In this document: piece after piece, positions 40,760 to 41,846 of the stretch
Layout of the letters: the number at the start of each line of letters is the position of its first letter
Numbering within the stretch: position 1 is the stretch's first letter
Origin: Psychrobacter sp. UBA5136
Lineage (GTDB): Bacteria > Pseudomonadota > Gammaproteobacteria > Pseudomonadales > Moraxellaceae
Direction: 5' to 3'
Length of the DNA stretch: 41,846 nt
Assembly: GCF_002414005.1 (NCBI RefSeq)
Contig: NZ_DHYG01000064.1
Span: 1 to 41,846, forward strand
The notes under the pieces: model-generated
Databases searched by the model: none
The model's input: only the letters and a program-made list of their open reading frames with translations
What the model was told of the DNA's origin: nothing
Program-made: the position numbers and the translations under genes

Positions 40760-41272
40760 CAACGCCTCTCATGGCAGACAATAAACGTCAGCAATTAAGC
40801 TGTCATTTCTGTCTACGATAGGATAAATAAGGGAATAAACGGCTTTGGTTAATGGGCTAATGAGATAAAAATGATTGGTAAATATTATGGTGGCAAAAAG
40901 TCCTAAATACAAATTTTAAAGGTAAGGAAAGTTAGCCGCTGTAACAAACTTTATAGATATAATGTGGTAGCATAATCTCACATAATGATAAACTCTTACC
41001 ACCAGATTTTTATATTCTCTGCTACCCTGTCTGTCTTTCAGGCGAGATAAAATGTAGATACAGGGCAGGCGAAATAAGCGTTTTATCATTATTTTAGACA
41101 GTGTAAGCTTTGACTGGCTCTTGATTTGGCTAACAGCTCTAGCAAGCCAAATACAGAGGCAGTCGTTAAAAAGATGTAATAAAACTGTCATCTATGCAGT
41201 GAGTTATGCTTCTATTTGGTTTTTAAATTTGGTTTTTTAGTTTGGCAATAATTATTTGATAAGGAAGCCACT
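40760..41272. other. Divergent recN / ppnP intergenic region
   Basis: About 510 AT-rich bases. It contains a near repeat CAGGCGA-n-ATAA (near 41040 and 41066). A 91-codon minus-strand frame has no ribosome site or recognisable domain. Promoters for both genes are expected, but I cannot place them. Confidence 0.45.
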
Positions 41273-41608
41273 ATGACAGCGGCGCAATTTACCAATGTAA
41301 CAGTCAATGCTCAAGCCACGATATCCTACGATGGTCGTTGCTCAAGCCATACCATCATGTTTGAGGACGGTCGCCATAAAACGCTTGGGGTTATTTTACC
41401 TTGCGACAATTTGGTTGAGCACTATCACTTTAGCACCAACACCTCTGAGCGTATCGAAATCATCAGCGGTGAGTGTGAGGTCAAAATAAACGGTGAGGAA
41501 GAATTCAGCTATTACCGCGCAGGACAGTCATTTGTAGTCGAAGGCAATAGTGGTTTTAATTTGCGCACAGAAGAAATCGTGCAGTATATCTGTCATTTAG
41601 AAGGTTAA
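41273..41608 (+). CDS. ppnP: Pyrimidine/purine nucleoside phosphorylase PpnP
   Basis: Small cupin-fold enzyme (formerly DUF1255/YaiE) that phosphorolyses diverse nucleosides. The 111 residues include an N-terminal segment about 10-15 longer than E. coli's 94. The cupin pattern appears in SHTIMFEDGRHKTLGVILPCD, ERIEIISGECEVKINGEEEFSYYRAGQSFVVEGNSGF and IVQYICHLE. AAGGAAG is upstream of the ATG. A strong terminator follows at 41679. Confidence 0.87.
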   Translation: MTAAQFTNVTVNAQATISYDGRCSSHTIMFEDGRHKTLGVILPCDNLVEHYHFSTNTSERIEIISGECEVKINGEEEFSYYRAGQSFVVEGNSGFNLRTEEIVQYICHLEG

Positions 41609-41678
41609 GTTGGCTAAAAAATCATACGATTAAAGGTGTTAAAAGACAACTTGCCACACCTTTAAATAAACAAGTTAG

Positions 41679-41718
41679 AAGAAATAAACCTTACGCTAAG
41701 GTTTATTTCTTTTTTTTG
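41679..41718 (+). terminator. Terminator of ppnP
   Basis: AGAAATAAACCTTA (41680-41693) and TAAGGTTTATTTCT (41697-41710) form a perfect 14-bp stem with a 3-base CGC loop, followed by seven more T. Confidence 0.92.
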
Positions 41719-41795
41719 GCGATTATTTTAATAATCTTTCGTTTCGCCACGCGTTAATTGCTACAATTATCATTATATGAGCGGTCCGCTATAAA

Positions 41796-41846
41796 ATGAA
41801 CACAGAGCTACTGGTATTAATTTTCCTTGCTTGCTGTGCCTACGCA
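41796..41846 (+). CDS. Start of a membrane protein gene (cut by window end)
   Basis: An ATG at 41796 opens a frame to the window edge reading MNTELLVLIFLACCAYA, a hydrophobic N-terminal helix. No ribosome site is clear; the 11-nt palindrome AGCGGTCCGCT precedes it. It could be a multi-span permease, but only 17 codons are visible, so family assignment is not possible. Confidence 0.35.
   Translation, partial: MNTELLVLIFLACCAYA

Noticed and set aside
41040..41080. Possible CCCTGT/ACAGGG hairpin upstream of recN
   Set aside because: Arms of six bases with a long loop are weak, and no LexA-type spacing was found.
40916..41191. 91-codon minus-strand frame between recN and ppnP
   Set aside because: No ribosome site, no recognisable domain and a composition like translated intergenic DNA.

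Overview
The window looks like a piece of a Psychrobacter chromosome (Gammaproteobacteria, Moraxellaceae). The strongest clue is the lipase at 2196, which I recognise from memory as very close to the cold-active Lip1 lipase of Psychrobacter immobilis. The rest fits: AT-leaning intergenic DNA, many U-tract hairpin terminators, and neighbourhoods such as dnaJ-dapB, pepA-holC, lptF-lptG and yqgE-ruvX. The genus is an inference; no search was run. Nearly all genes are core housekeeping genes. I see no rRNA, tRNA or CRISPR. The only mobile-element trace is a transposase tail at the left edge.

Layout. 1-2195: transposase remnant, then a MATE efflux gene whose 3' end looks frameshifted. 2196-7707: lip1 lipase, nitronate monooxygenase, a hotdog thioesterase and a YheT-type hydrolase in a probable operon, a YigZ protein and an rsuA-type pseudouridine synthase. 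8047-13482: a DsbC-like lipoprotein with an unusual duplicated N-terminal domain, a DUF2939-like protein, dnaJ, dapB and an orphan mini-secretin. 13591-17835 (minus strand): an ODC-fold decarboxylase, def, a YeaQ-type membrane protein and mpl. 18019-22627 (minus strand): an NlpE-like lipoprotein, dsbB, gshA, a roadblock-domain protein and erpA. 23159-27685: an ABC-F ATPase, an RlpA-like protein, cbpA and cbpM. 27778-34506: sstT, holC and pepA, with lptF-lptG divergent from pepA. 34621-40759 (minus strand): a methyltransferase, then a close-packed series in transcription order recN, yqgE, ruvX, an unknown membrane protein, tusA, xerD and a DUF3817 protein. 41273-41846: ppnP, its terminator and the first codons of another membrane protein.

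Functional themes are protein folding and thiol redox (DsbC-like, dsbB, gshA, NlpE-like, dnaJ, cbpA/cbpM, erpA, tusA), envelope building (mpl, dapB, lptFG, RlpA-like) and chromosome maintenance (xerD, recN, ruvX, holC).

The most striking non-genic signal is a set of four parS-like ParB sites within about 18 kb: 6688, 10229, 11502 and 24811, the last a perfect 16-bp consensus. This points to an origin-proximal centromere region. One site is the core of the dnaJ transcription terminator and two lie inside coding sequence. I found no convincing new multi-gene system. The best candidates for new biology are the parS/terminator overlap, the DsbC-like protein with two dimerisation domains, the orphan mini-secretin, and a 73-nt structured hairpin downstream of erpA.
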